A stretch of DNA of 64,000 nt from Stictocephala bisonia (lineage: Eukaryota > Arthropoda > Insecta > Hemiptera > Membracidae). The translations under genes and the position numbers were made by a program. Below the pieces are notes generated by a model. The model did not search any database and was not told where the DNA came from. It was given only the letters and a program-made list of their open reading frames with translations. Below, piece after piece: positions 44,794 to 55,742 of this stretch (its first letter is position 1; every line of letters begins with the position of its first letter). The stretch lies in the NCBI GenBank assembly GCA_035578905.1, contig JAQJVL010002676.1, positions 1 to 64,000 on the forward strand. Reading direction: 5' to 3'.

Positions 44794-45688
44794 TTATTTC
44801 AATTTACTTAAAATGGATTCCCATGTCTTTGAAAGCCGTATACTATCATCCTTAAGAAAATTATTTCTTATTTTATATATTTATATAGCTTCCCTTACGA
44901 TTCTCGAGTAGTAATGCGGGATATTGGCAAGGACTTTAGTTTTGTCAAATAATATTCCAGGATAACTTTTTGTGCTATGTTCAGCAACTGGAATTTTATC
45001 TCTGACTGGCCTCAGAAAATTCTTCAATTTATTCGGAGCTTATAAATAGTTTGTATATTTTCTTCATTTAATATCCTCCCAATCTTTTCCGTTGTTCCCT
45101 TTATGTAAGGTAGATATGCCCTTTTTGTGGTATCCTTATCTTGTCTTGTATCTATTCTATTTTCTTGTTCTTTCCTCTTCTGCTGTTTTCCAATAGTATT
45201 ACTGATTTTTATACCTGAATACCCATTCTGTTTTAATGTTGAATCTAATATTTGTCATTCTTCCTTCCAACTATTTGAGTCCGAAATGTAAATAGCTCGA
45301 TTAAGACCGTATTCTTCTGTTTTGGATGATGATGGGAAGCAGAATTTAAATATATATTGGTATGTGTAGGTTTCCGGTATACAGAGTGGTCTATTCGTCC
45401 ATCTCTTCTTCTCACAGTTAAAACGTCAAGGAAAGGCCGACTTCCGTTATTCTCGATTTCCATTGAAAAGTTTATATTAGAGTGAATAGAATTAATATTT
45501 TGCAGAAAATCATACAATATATCTCTACCATGTAGCCACACAGCCAGAACATCATCTACATGTCGATACCATGCCTTTGGTTTCAAATCAGACGTTTCAA
45601 GTGCCTTATTTTCAAAAAGGTTCAAGTGCCTACAAGCTGGAAGGTCATTCGCCGATCTCATTCTCAGAGAAACCACTGAGGATGCCAA
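44794..45688 (-). pseudogene. Penelope-like reverse transcriptase with partial GIY-YIG endonuclease
   Basis: The first frame (45688-45245, 147 aa) contains AWYRHVDDVLAVW (the catalytic box, normally YVDD, here HVDD), INSIHSNINFSMEIE, RPFLDVLTVRR and SVYRKPTHTNIYLNS, the signature end of Penelope RTs. After a TAG stop and a frame change come GYSGIKIS..., RAYLPYIKGTTEKIGRIL and, after another shift, KNFLRPVRDKIPVAEHS, LANIPHYYSRIVREAI, a stop (44881-44883) and NNF...IRLSKTW. The last parts are the C-terminal side of the GIY-YIG domain. Its GIY-YIG core between RPVRDK and IPVAEHS is deleted. The RT N-terminal half is absent. Non-functional. Confidence 0.88.
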
Positions 45689-45714
45689 ATCACAGCATGG
45701 GTGAAACGTCTGTT
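45672..45714 (+). ncRNA. Hammerhead-like motif
   Basis: ACCACTGAGGATGCC...GGGTGAAACGTCTGTT: both core boxes (CTGAGGA, GAAAC) and the GTC cut site are intact. Stem I has one mismatch and stem II is weak. Confidence 0.5.
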
Positions 45715-45784
45715 TATCTTGTAAATATTGTAGATATTACCTTGACGCGGTTGTCACCGGAAAATATAAATTCTAGTTATGACA

Positions 45785-48155
45785 CCGGCCGCTTAAGCCT
45801 AAGTTCTAAGATACATTTATTATTATTATCATTTTTGACAGCAATAATAATACCACTTTCAAAGGATACTGAAAGTTGAAATTGATTATTGATTGTGTGA
45901 CTAAACTCACACTCAGCTGGTAAACCCCAATTCTCAAGTATTGCATGTTTGGGCCTAAAGGATGTTTTGGACAATTGAGAGTTCAACTCGTTGGTGTCAT
46001 GACCACTGGGTTATAATAATATTACACGTTTGTAAATTGTGTTATTTATTAATAACAAAAACAAATATAAAATAAAACGTTTTTCTCTTACAACTTTCTT
46101 GCAGCAACCCAATTATTTATGTTTTGATCTAAATTCAATTTTTATAATATTCCAACATTTGTTAAGTGGACTTGCGATTAATTGCCCACTTAACGATTTC
46201 GGTAGTAGTTGATATAACATGATGCCCTGACTTATTATGTTAATAAGGCTCTTTTATTTCCTTATAACACCGACGTAAATAATTAAATCAAATATTGTTA
46301 AAGGAAAATGAATTATTTTTACTATAATTTTTTTATATTTGGTTATTAATAGAAGTAAGATTTTTCTTTCTTTTTTTGAATCAGTTAATTTTCAACTTTA
46401 TTTTTAAAACTAAAGTCTCATCTGAATATAGACGTTATAAGCTTTTACTATGTTATTGTATTTGAGGTTTAAAATTATATTTTAATCAAATATTTTGTGC
46501 TAGTCTTATTTTTTTCTAGAATTAGCTTAATGCACAAATAATTCCAATCTGATAACTGTAAAATTTCATGAAGATGTTTGAATTGAAAAAAAAAAAATTT
46601 AAAATGTTCTATTTGGTTTTAGAAATTAAGGCCTGATTGAAGCAAGTATGAATACATTTTTTGTAGATGGTCGTGTGTTTTAATATACTATCAGGCATTT
46701 GTATTTTAATATACTAAGGAAAATAATGAACTTGTTTTTTTATAGTGAATAGTACTTTAAATATATTTCAAATCCATTTGCAGGTGAAAGAGAATTCGGG
46801 AAATTTATGAATTCAAATAACAATGTCCAGTGGTTACAGTAATCCAATTTATAAATAAACTTGTATCCATAAAGTCGTTAGTTTAAGTGATATTGGTACA
46901 TAATGAGAGTAGGGGCCCCCAAAATGAGTACCACAGTCGTGGATACACTACATTAGGGTAACAACCGGACCTCGACTAACCGCAAACGATGTCCACATCG
47001 CATTATCGTACATTTCGTTTTGGTCTCGTTTAAAATTAACCTATTATTAGTTTCTGGTTCTACAATTTCAATTAAAAAAATAAATACAACACTTGAATCT
47101 CTTATTGCATTAAAAGTTGGCAAAATCAATTACAATGTATAGCAAAATCTTGTTATCTGACACTTATAAATTATGAATTAAAAAAATATACAATACAAGT
47201 GATCGTCATACAGCACCGTTATAAGTACAAAAAGAACAAGTATTATGGTGGTCGATCGATTTTAGTAAACCACATTCTGATATATCAGACTAGAAGGATT
47301 CACAAATTAAGGATTTCTTTATGATTTACGAAATTTGATCACAATAATTTGTAGGTTTTTCCACTTACATTTGTGTAGTATGACGTTATACTGTATTGTA
47401 TTTCTAACAAAATCTAATATGCTGAATATAATAAAATGAATTCTTAATGTCCTACTGCTTAAATAAAGACTTCAACTATCCATTTTAAGCCAATGTCACT
47501 AAACTTACCACACTGACTTAATTCAATAGTGAATATAGTTTAACATATTTGACAGATAATCGAGCTTATAGTTGCACATTGATTAAAATGTGGAAATATA
47601 TGACTGATATACTATGTAACAAAACTGTTGATTATATATAAGTGGATTAGAGACTTATGGGACATGTTACATTACATCGTTTTATTTTAACTTTGTATAG
47701 TTTTAAAAAACCGTTTCACTTACAGTAATTATTTTGGTTGTTGAAACTGATAGTTATAGGAGGCCAAACGTAGTAACGATTAAAAAAAGACGTTAAAACC
47801 CACGTATTTGTCATTTTGAAATAAAATTAAAAAATGCTATCACAATTTTTGCCACTCTTTATAAACGTAGTCTTCATTAAAAAATGTTTAGTACTAATTT
47901 TTAGTTGATAAAATTTAAATAAGTATGCACATTGGTGAAGAATTGTCTAGAAAATAATTTTACCTGAGAGATTCCAAACCCCACAAAAGCACTTAAAACT
48001 TGTGAACTCTATAACTCTCTTTCCACTTATAAGTTATAGGGGTGTAACGAGGCGTGCTTCTTGAGTGCAAAACACCGTCTGTACATTATGTAGATTGTGT
48101 GTTCGTTCATACCGGTACGATCCTTTACTAACGTTTTAAAACCACTTTACATTAC
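45785..48155. other. AT-rich sequence without recognised genes
   Basis: No coding region or structured repeat recognised. Confidence 0.4.
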
Positions 48156-48157
48156 TT

Positions 48158-49542
48158 ACTTATGTACATTGTGTTCGTAAGACAGGTAACAGAGGGTGAC
48201 CACTGCCAAACTTATGTACATTGTGTTCGTAAGACAGGTAACAGAGGGTGACCACTGCCAAACCTATGTACATTGTGTTCGTAAGACAGGTAACAGAGGG
48301 TGACCACTGCCAAACTTATGTACATTGTGTTCGTAAGACAGGTAACAGAGGGTGACCACTGCCAAACTTATGTACATTGTGTTCGTAAGACAGGTAACAG
48401 AGGGTAACCATTGCCAAACTTATGTACATTGTGTTCGTAAGACAGGTAACAGAGGGTGACCACTGCCAAACTTATGTACATTATGTTCGTAAGACAGGTA
48501 ACAGAGGGTGACCACTGCCAAACTTATGTACATTGTGTTCGTAAGACAGGTAACAGAGGGTGACCACTGCCAAACTTATTTACATTGTGTTCGTAAGACA
48601 GGTAACAGAGGGTGACCACTGCCAAACTTATGTACATTGTGTTCGTAAGACAGGTAACAGAGGGTAACCATTGCCAAACTTATGTACATTGTGTTCGTAA
48701 GACAGGTAACAGAGGGTGACCACTGCCAAACTTATGTACATTGTGTTCGTAAGACAGGTAACAGAGGGTGACCACTGCCAAACTTATGTACATTGTGTTC
48801 GTAAGACAGGTAACAGAGGGTAACCTTTGCCAAACTTATGTACATTGTGTTCGTAAGACAGGTAACAGAGGGTAACCATTGCCGAACTTATGTACATTGT
48901 GTTCGTAAGACAGGTAACAGAGGGTAACCATTGCCAAACTTATGTACATTGTGTTCGTAAGACAGGTAACAGAGGGTGACCACTGCCAAACTTATGTACA
49001 TTGTGTTCGTAAGACAGGTAACAGAGGGTAACCATTGCCAAACTTATGTACATTGTGTTCGTAAGACAGGTAACAGAGGGTAACCATTGTCAAACTTATG
49101 TACATTGTGTTCGTAAGACAGGTGACCACTGCCAAACTTATGTACATTGTGTTCGTAAGATAGGTAACAGAGGGTGACCACTGCCAAACTTGTGTACATT
49201 GTGTTCGTAAGACAGGTAACAGAGGGTGACCACTGCCAAACTTATGTACATTGTGTTCGTAAGACAGGTAACAGAGGGTGACCACTGCCAAACTTATTTA
49301 CATTGTGTTCGTAAGACAGGTAACAGAGGGTGACCACTGCCAAACTTATGTACATTGTGTTCGTAAGACAGGTAACAGAGGGTGACCACTGCCAAACTTA
49401 TGTACATTGTGTTCGTAAGACAGGTAACAGAGGGTGACCACTGCCAAACTTATGTACATTGTGTTCGTAAGACAGGTGACCACTGCCAAACTTATGTACA
49501 TTGTGTTCGTAAGACAAGTAACAGTTGTGTGACCACTGCCAT
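48158..49542. repeat. 52-bp minisatellite, about 27 copies
   Basis: The unit is CTTATGTACATTGTGTTCGT followed by AAGACAGGTAACAGAGGGTG and ACCACTGCCAAA. Two variants alternate: GTGACCACTG (A) and GTAACCATTG (B). Order read: A A A A B A A A A B A A B B B A B B a A A A A A A a A', where 'a' marks two copies lacking the same 10 bp (GGT[AACAGAGGGT]GACC). The repeat is not a multiple of 3, so ORFs across it are incidental. Confidence 0.97.
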
Positions 49543-49549
49543 ATATAAA

Positions 49550-52500
49550 GTAGATTGTTTATTTTTAAGATAAAAAAACCTTATGTGCAATTACCATGGC
49601 GTTCTATGATTTGAAAGAATTTCTCGTTGCTCTAAGTAATTCCGTGTCTGATAATTAATTTTGTTTAGAAATTAATGTACAATTTGAAAAAAGTTGTTAA
49701 AAGAAATAAGTTAAGTATCCATATTATTGTTATCTATACATTCACCTGAGTAAAACGGTTAATTAGTATTCTATCTACTAACAGTCTTTGTATTCACCAT
49801 CCTATTAAGGCCATGGTAGTAAAATAAATAAATATAGAAAACCAACCTAAATGGATTAAAGCTAGCCTATTTGATATAATCTGAGATATTTTAAGAATAA
49901 ACCTGAATATTTAGCTTATATTAATCTGAAGTTTTATGAATTTGAATCATATGAATGAGTAGCAAAAATAATTTTAAAATACTTAGGCTTTACTCACGTT
50001 TGTATATACCTTATTAAATAAAACATTTATATTAGCTGTTTTAAACTGGTATTTTATCATGAAAATGAAAAGCAGTTTTGAATGAAAGGACATTTCCTCC
50101 CCCTCGTAACGTAATATATAAAAAAACCTTAATACTCATGTGCAATAATGGTCATATAAATGACTATGTGATAGTATTGTATTATTGCCATTCTCTTGAT
50201 ATTTATTGACAGCCCCTTGCCACCAACAGGTGTAGATATAAGGCCATTGAGAGAACTAGATTTGATTTCCTTGTTTAAGAGGGCTCCGGAGTCAGATTGA
50301 AAATCGCATTTTAGTTTGGCGAAGGGCCACAGGGAGCGGTGTTTAGTGCAGTACGTTGTCTGTGTTGGTAGTTGGCGTTTTAGGCACTAGGGGCGCTTCT
50401 TGGTTCAGCCGTCAAGGCATTTATTGCTCCGCCGTTCGCCCCTTGCACCATCTCTTCACTTTCTTTCTAATCTTTTATAGAACAACAGAAGGGAAGGGAC
50501 GAGTGACTGACACCGCCAGCCGACAGGGTTGTCTGGGGCCTTCCGCGGTCCGCTTGTCCTCATTCCTTCCAGTAGTACAAATAAGTTAGGTAGAGTTGCA
50601 TCTAGTTTCTTGTTATTGAAACTAATAAAACAGAGTTTATACTACTTACCTAATACCTTTATTACTGTTATGTTGAATTTAATAAACACAGCACTTAATG
50701 AAACTAGTATGAAAACTTGTTTGTTAGAATTAAATATCACAAAATTAGAATTTTTGATATTTAAAATACGAGTATTTACAAGTAACTGACACAAACGAAT
50801 GAAACCAATTTATAAAATTGAATGACTAAATGTAAAATTAACAGAAAATAAAATAAAAAAATTAATGACAAATTTCAAGTAGGTACACATGTGAAATAAA
50901 GGAAATTAATTAGAGTATCTGATAATTCAAATATAGTAGTATGATGACAAAAATGACGTGACAAAAATATTGATTATGTAGCTCAATATCATCAAACCAT
51001 TTTTCAATTACAACTGAAAAATTATAATAGATTCCTTATTGCTTATTAGTCATTGTATGAGTGACACAAATTAGTGCAATTAAATCTTAACAAGCCTTAC
51101 ATTTTATATTTTTAGTGGACTCAGGTTTTTAAAATATTACACACGTTTTTAGTATTTTAATAATTTAATATTATAACACAAATAATATTAACAATATTGT
51201 CTTTACAAAAATACAAACATCAAACTGTAATCAATCTAACTTCTACAAAGTTTAAGTAAAAAGGATATTGTAATTAATTATTAACCCGCGTATAGCAATA
51301 GCATACATTCATTTAGTACTACCTGAAACTAAATCTTCACACTTATTCAAATTTCCATAAAAATTAAGTTACCATTTTAAAATAATAATAATAATAATAA
51401 CTCTTAATGATGTACAAAAGTTTATATTTCTATAATTTTAAAAATAAAAGAGTAAATATTGCATCAGCATATAATATTTTTTAATAATTTTATCAATATG
51501 CACTATAGTTGCTATTACGTTATTAAATCTATAAAATGATATAAGTATTTTTGTAAATGACGTACAAAAATTAAATAATACTGATTTGCACCCTGACTTC
51601 GAAGTGATGATTATATTCATTCCCATGTCTTATCAGTAAACGCTTATTTTGTTTACTTTTCACGAGAAAACAAGATTACCGTGTTTCATGACACTTTTTA
51701 TTATTTTATTTGTGCTCCTGACTATTTTCAAAAACTCATATAATGGTATTTTATTATGTTTTTAATTTATAAGTACTTTTATCTCACATTATATTCAGCT
51801 AGTATATTTTTTTCTTTTTTGGACGAGTATAAACGATAGATGCGTTACATTGCCAACTTCCAAATGAATACTCGATAGAAAACAACACAGCTCTCATGTT
51901 ATTTCACCGTTTCACAAGTACAGACAAGCGGCAAGTGTAGCCTACATCGCGCATGTGTTTAGGCTATGCTTTATACGCAATAATTAAAAACCCAATATGT
52001 CTTATTTCGTTTGTATCATTCTACAATACAGTAATGTGTAGTTATATTATCGTATGTACTTATTTGTAATTAATTTGTTATCTATACCCAACAAATGAAC
52101 TCCCACTACCGTTGGAATATCGAACTAACTCTATTTGGAAGATGAAAAGGTTGACGTCCTGTTGGGTTGATACGTAGTTTGTTTATCTTTTGAGTCAAGG
52201 TTACTCAAGAGTCACACGCCTGAGTTCTAGCTGTTAGTTGTATTATGCTGTTAGTTGTGTAGGAGGGTAGGGTCGGTGTTGTAGACCTTCCCAACCCTGA
52301 ATGTTCTTAATGACTCTCGCGCAATGACTATAAGTTGCTACTTGAATGTTTCATCGTTAATAATTAATCATTTTCATATTGAAATAATTTGACAGCGGAT
52401 AAGACCTTCTTAAAAAACTATAGGAAAATGACTCAAAATAACACCATACTTTGGTTATGAAATCTGACTGTACTACTAAACATATACTTTATAAATGAAC

Positions 52501-53040
52501 GGAACGAGTTTAAAATTATCTTTATTACATTAAACAATATCACCCATTCCTTAGCTATTATTACACTACAAATACACCAAAAGGCATTACACGATCATTT
52601 ACTATTACAATACTAATGACTAAACAAATTCTTATGTATTAACAATTATAAGAAACTTAATACAACTTATTTCTGACTTATTAGATGTATTACGAAACTA
52701 AGTTTAAAATAGTAATATAAATAACCCAATGAAATAGTTATACCGTTATAGTAGACAACAGTACAGATAAAACTGACATAACTTATTTTTCTAACTTGTA
52801 CAGTTACGATTTCCTGTTTTCAGACCTAACTAAATACAATAAAAATAAAATCATTATATAATCAACATACTCGGGCTCTAGCAAATGTAAACTGTACATA
52901 CAAGGAGAATATAAATAAATATTGAACACCTAACTAAATACACAAAAAATAAACAGCTTATATCTACAACATAAAATACAAATGCATTGCCAATTGTCCT
53001 AAAAACTAAGTAAATAATAATACTATACAATAAATTTAGA
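49550..53040. other. AT-rich sequence, with one GC-rich block
   Basis: Positions 50275-50560 are GC- and CpG-richer (for example GCCGTTCGCCCCTTGC, CTTCCGCGGTCCGC), reminiscent of a 5' UTR or element promoter, but no attached gene was found. The rest is AT-rich without recognised features. Confidence 0.4.
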
Positions 53041-53081
53041 TTGTGTTAAATTATCAGCCACAGAATATAAAAACATAGCTG

Positions 53082-53819
53082 ATGGCGTTGTCAAGCGTTG
53101 GACATGTGAAAGTCGACTGTTCGATGCAACTGACTGATCCCCATTCAACCACACTCAACCTTATACTTCAAAGATTGGATTCACTAGCCACAAAAGAAGA
53201 TGTTCTTACAGTAACCAAAGACATATCTGCTTTGCGTCAGGACATTACTAAACTATCCCAAACTGTCTCTGAACTTGTTCCCCGTCTAGCAAAAGCTGAG
53301 AATGATATAGTTTCTCTCAATCAAACTGTAAATGCTCTTGAAAAGAATACTTCTAATCTTCCCTTCGAATGAATCTGTTCTGAAATTTCTGATCTCTCTG
53401 CTAGAAAGCGCAACGTCCTACTTCATAACATTCCTGAAAGTTGTGATAGTAACAGTACTGTGAAAAAGTCCCATGATAAGGCCCTAATCACTCGCATATT
53501 TGAGGATATTGATCTGTCAGCCCCTGATTTTGTGTACTACAGACTTGGTAAACCATCCGCTTCAAAACATAGACCACTCAAGATCATATTTCCTAATACA
53601 GAGACTGCCAATGATCTACTAAAAAGGTTCAATATTGATTCTATTGCGGGAGATGATTTGGCTAATGTTACAGTATCTCGTGACCGAACCATACATGAAC
53701 GCAAATATCTTGATGAGTTACGCAAGCAGCTGGATGAACGTAAGGCCAGGGGTGAAAAGGAGCTTAGTATAAAGTACATTAATGGTACTCCAACCATCAT
53801 AAAGACTAAAAAAAACTGA
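53082..53819 (+). pseudogene. LINE ORF1-like protein with one premature stop
   Basis: A single frame of 245 codons interrupted once by TGA at 53370-53372 (codon 97). Residues about 25-92 are heptad-rich (LATKEDVLTVTKDISALRQD...LSQTVSELV), a coiled coil. After the stop come SARKRNVLLHNIPES, YYRLGKPSASKHRPLKIIF and IKYINGTPTI, the RRM-like and C-terminal parts of ORF1 proteins in insect non-LTR retrotransposons. Such proteins bind element RNA. The TGA could be a CpG-decayed CGA codon. No ORF2 follows. Confidence 0.75.
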
Positions 53820-54245
53820 TTTCCTCCAGTCCAGTGATATTATGTGCATATTTTAGTTACTTGTCATATTCTCAGTACTATATACTACTTTATTTTTCTT
53901 TTTTTCCCTTGTTTTCTAATTGTCTGCTCTGAGTGAGATCATCCAGTTATTAATTATTAGTCACCATTTTCCTAAGCGCTTATTAATTAAATTCTTTCTG
54001 CTTGTTTCCTATTCCTGTTTCTAATTATTGTATTATTACCACTATTGTGTAAAGTATTTACTTATGTGCTTGTTGATTTTCTCATTGATGCATTACTGAT
54101 TAATGAGCTGATCGTAAATTAAGTCACCTTATTGTTGTTATTTTTTGTATTATATTTATTGCATGTTAATTAGACATTACTTATAATTCAATTGTATTTA
54201 TGTAAAATTGGCCTTTGGCCGTTGGAAGCAATAAAACAATTATGG
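53820..54245 (+). mobile_element. LINE-like 3' tail directly after ORF1
   Basis: After the ORF1 stop, AT-rich sequence leads to a short hairpin TTGGCCTTTGGCCGTTGGAA at 54207-54226 and CAATAAAAC at about 54230. Small GGCC-hairpin plus AATAAA tails are common at LINE 3' ends in insects. No reverse transcriptase lies between ORF1 and the tail, so about 3 kb of expected ORF2 is missing. Confidence 0.55.
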
Positions 54246-54332
54246 ATTTAGAATGTGGATAAAATCTGAACCTAATACAATTTTAAAATAAATGTATATG
54301 CTAGCCTGTTATAATGTACCAAGATACAAGGA

Positions 54333-54432
54333 GCCTAGTAAAGGCATTCATGTGTTTGCCTGGTAAGGTCTTCATATGTTTGCCTAGTAGGGTCTTCATG
54401 TGACTACCTAGTAAGGTCTTCATGTGTTTGCC
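54333..54432. repeat. 24-bp minisatellite, four copies
   Basis: Units of GCCTAGTAAGGTCTTCATGT plus GTTT with small changes: GTAAAGGCATTCATG, GGTAAGGTCTTCATA, AGTAGGGTCTTCATG and AGTAAGGTCTTCATG. The same unit recurs twice at 56906-56955. Confidence 0.85.
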
Positions 54433-54734
54433 TATGTACCTATATCTCTTCTGATGAGTTACGTTAATTTAAATTCTTTGTTAATTTGATAATAAATTAT
54501 GCAAATTTAATTTAATTCTCTTTAATCTCAGGGGTTTTTATGTGGGTAAATCGGTGAGGCTGTAAATTACAATGAATTAAGACTTGTTTGAAAAAGCTAC
54601 TTTATTACAATATTTTTTACTTTCTTTATCAAAATTTCATTACAATAAAAATTTAATCAATTACTTATTTTATTCAATATTTAAACATGGGATATTCAAT
54701 TAAAAACTAAACTTATCTTTAACTTAGTTGTTTG

Positions 54735-55317
54735 TAGCTCCACGTGGTCTTCATTGTTGTTCGTGTATGGGTGGGCGGGTGGGCCATGGCACTCTGGGTT
54801 GGTTATCATCTGTCATATTCGCCTACTTCAGGTCTGTCCTATTTTATTTTGGGACATTGTCTGTGTATCTTCATTATTTTTCCTCCGTTCCCTTTTTTAC
54901 CTCTGGTTGTTATTCTCTTATCGTCTTGTTATATTCATATTCGCTAAATTTACTGCAAGGCGGGCCAGATTTAGGTTTCTGGACAACATCTTGATTTTTG
55001 ATAGTAACAAGAATGGTATATTTAATTAATTTGTTTTTAATTGTTTTTAATTAATTAATCAGTACCACTGTACATGTATGGGTGGGTGGGTGGGTTACAT
55101 AGAAATAATACATATTATTATTTATATTTTTCTCTGAGATTATTATAAGTAGGCTACACTAATACCCTAGCCATACACACTTTGTTTGCTGAAATCGAAT
55201 AAAAAAATAAATGTTTAAGCTAGTTCGTACGTAAATATATACACGGCCATCAAAAGACACTTGAAAAATAGTGCATACTTTTACTGTGGAGCTACAGCTC
55301 CACGTGGTCTTCATTAT
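54735..55317. repeat. 20-bp direct repeat pair
   Basis: AGCTCCACGTGGTCTTCATT occurs at about 54736 and 55298. It contains GTCTTCAT, the core of the nearby 24-bp minisatellite. GGGTGGGCGGGTGGG (54770) and GGGTGGGTGGGTGGG (55080) lie between. Nature unknown. Confidence 0.6.
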
Positions 55318-55433
55318 TCAAGAACTCGGGTTTGTATAACCTTTACAAAAATTATACGAAAAAGATCTGAATCATTTAAATGTTTTTTCAGAAAGAAACA
55401 TACGTTTATACTTTGAAGAATTTAGTTTTAATT

Positions 55434-55702
55434 TGAACGGTCACACGCGGTAACACATGTGGTCTGCCGAGCGCAACACCAGGGGTCTACGTGTGGCTGC
55501 CTCCGTAGATTTTCTAGAAGTGAACGAGCTTGGAACGTTTTGTGTGTTTCGTATTCAAATAAATGATTAATAAATATGTAAAAATAGATGGTTTTATTCC
55601 CAAAAGTAAAACTCGAAAACATAAACATAAACATTAGATAAATACAATCATCTGATTATAAGAACACATGCTAATAAATATTAAGTATTCAGAGATATAA
55701 CA
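55434..55702 (-). mobile_element. Putative gypsy 3' LTR
   Basis: Directly after a purine tract (minus-strand AAGGAGGGAGGAC, 55715-55703) that follows the integrase stop, the minus strand starts TGTTATATCTCTGAATAC. It has GGGAATAAAACC (poly(A) signal near 55595) and can be closed at ...GTGACCGTTCA (55434). TG/CA ends, polypurine tract and position fit a 3' LTR. The inner boundary at 55434 is the weaker call. No 5' LTR is in the window. Confidence 0.5.
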
Positions 55703-55742
55703 GTCCTCCCTCCTTAATTCACTCTGTAGATTTTCAGATACA

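Larger units (their letters stand above)
44529..45780 (-). mobile_element. Penelope-like element relic between inverted terminal repeats
   Basis: 44529-44674 (minus) and 45634-45780 (plus) are inverted copies of one terminal repeat, each with a hammerhead-like motif and the tail TTGTAAATATTGTAGATA. Between them lies a minus-strand RT/endonuclease pseudogene, whose first residues are read from inside the right-hand inverted repeat. Penelope-like elements are known for 5' truncation and inverted terminal-repeat copies, which this layout matches. Confidence 0.8.

Noticed and set aside
48158..49542. CRISPR-like appearance of regular repeats
   Set aside because: The 52-bp units are contiguous with no unique spacers, and the genome is eukaryotic.
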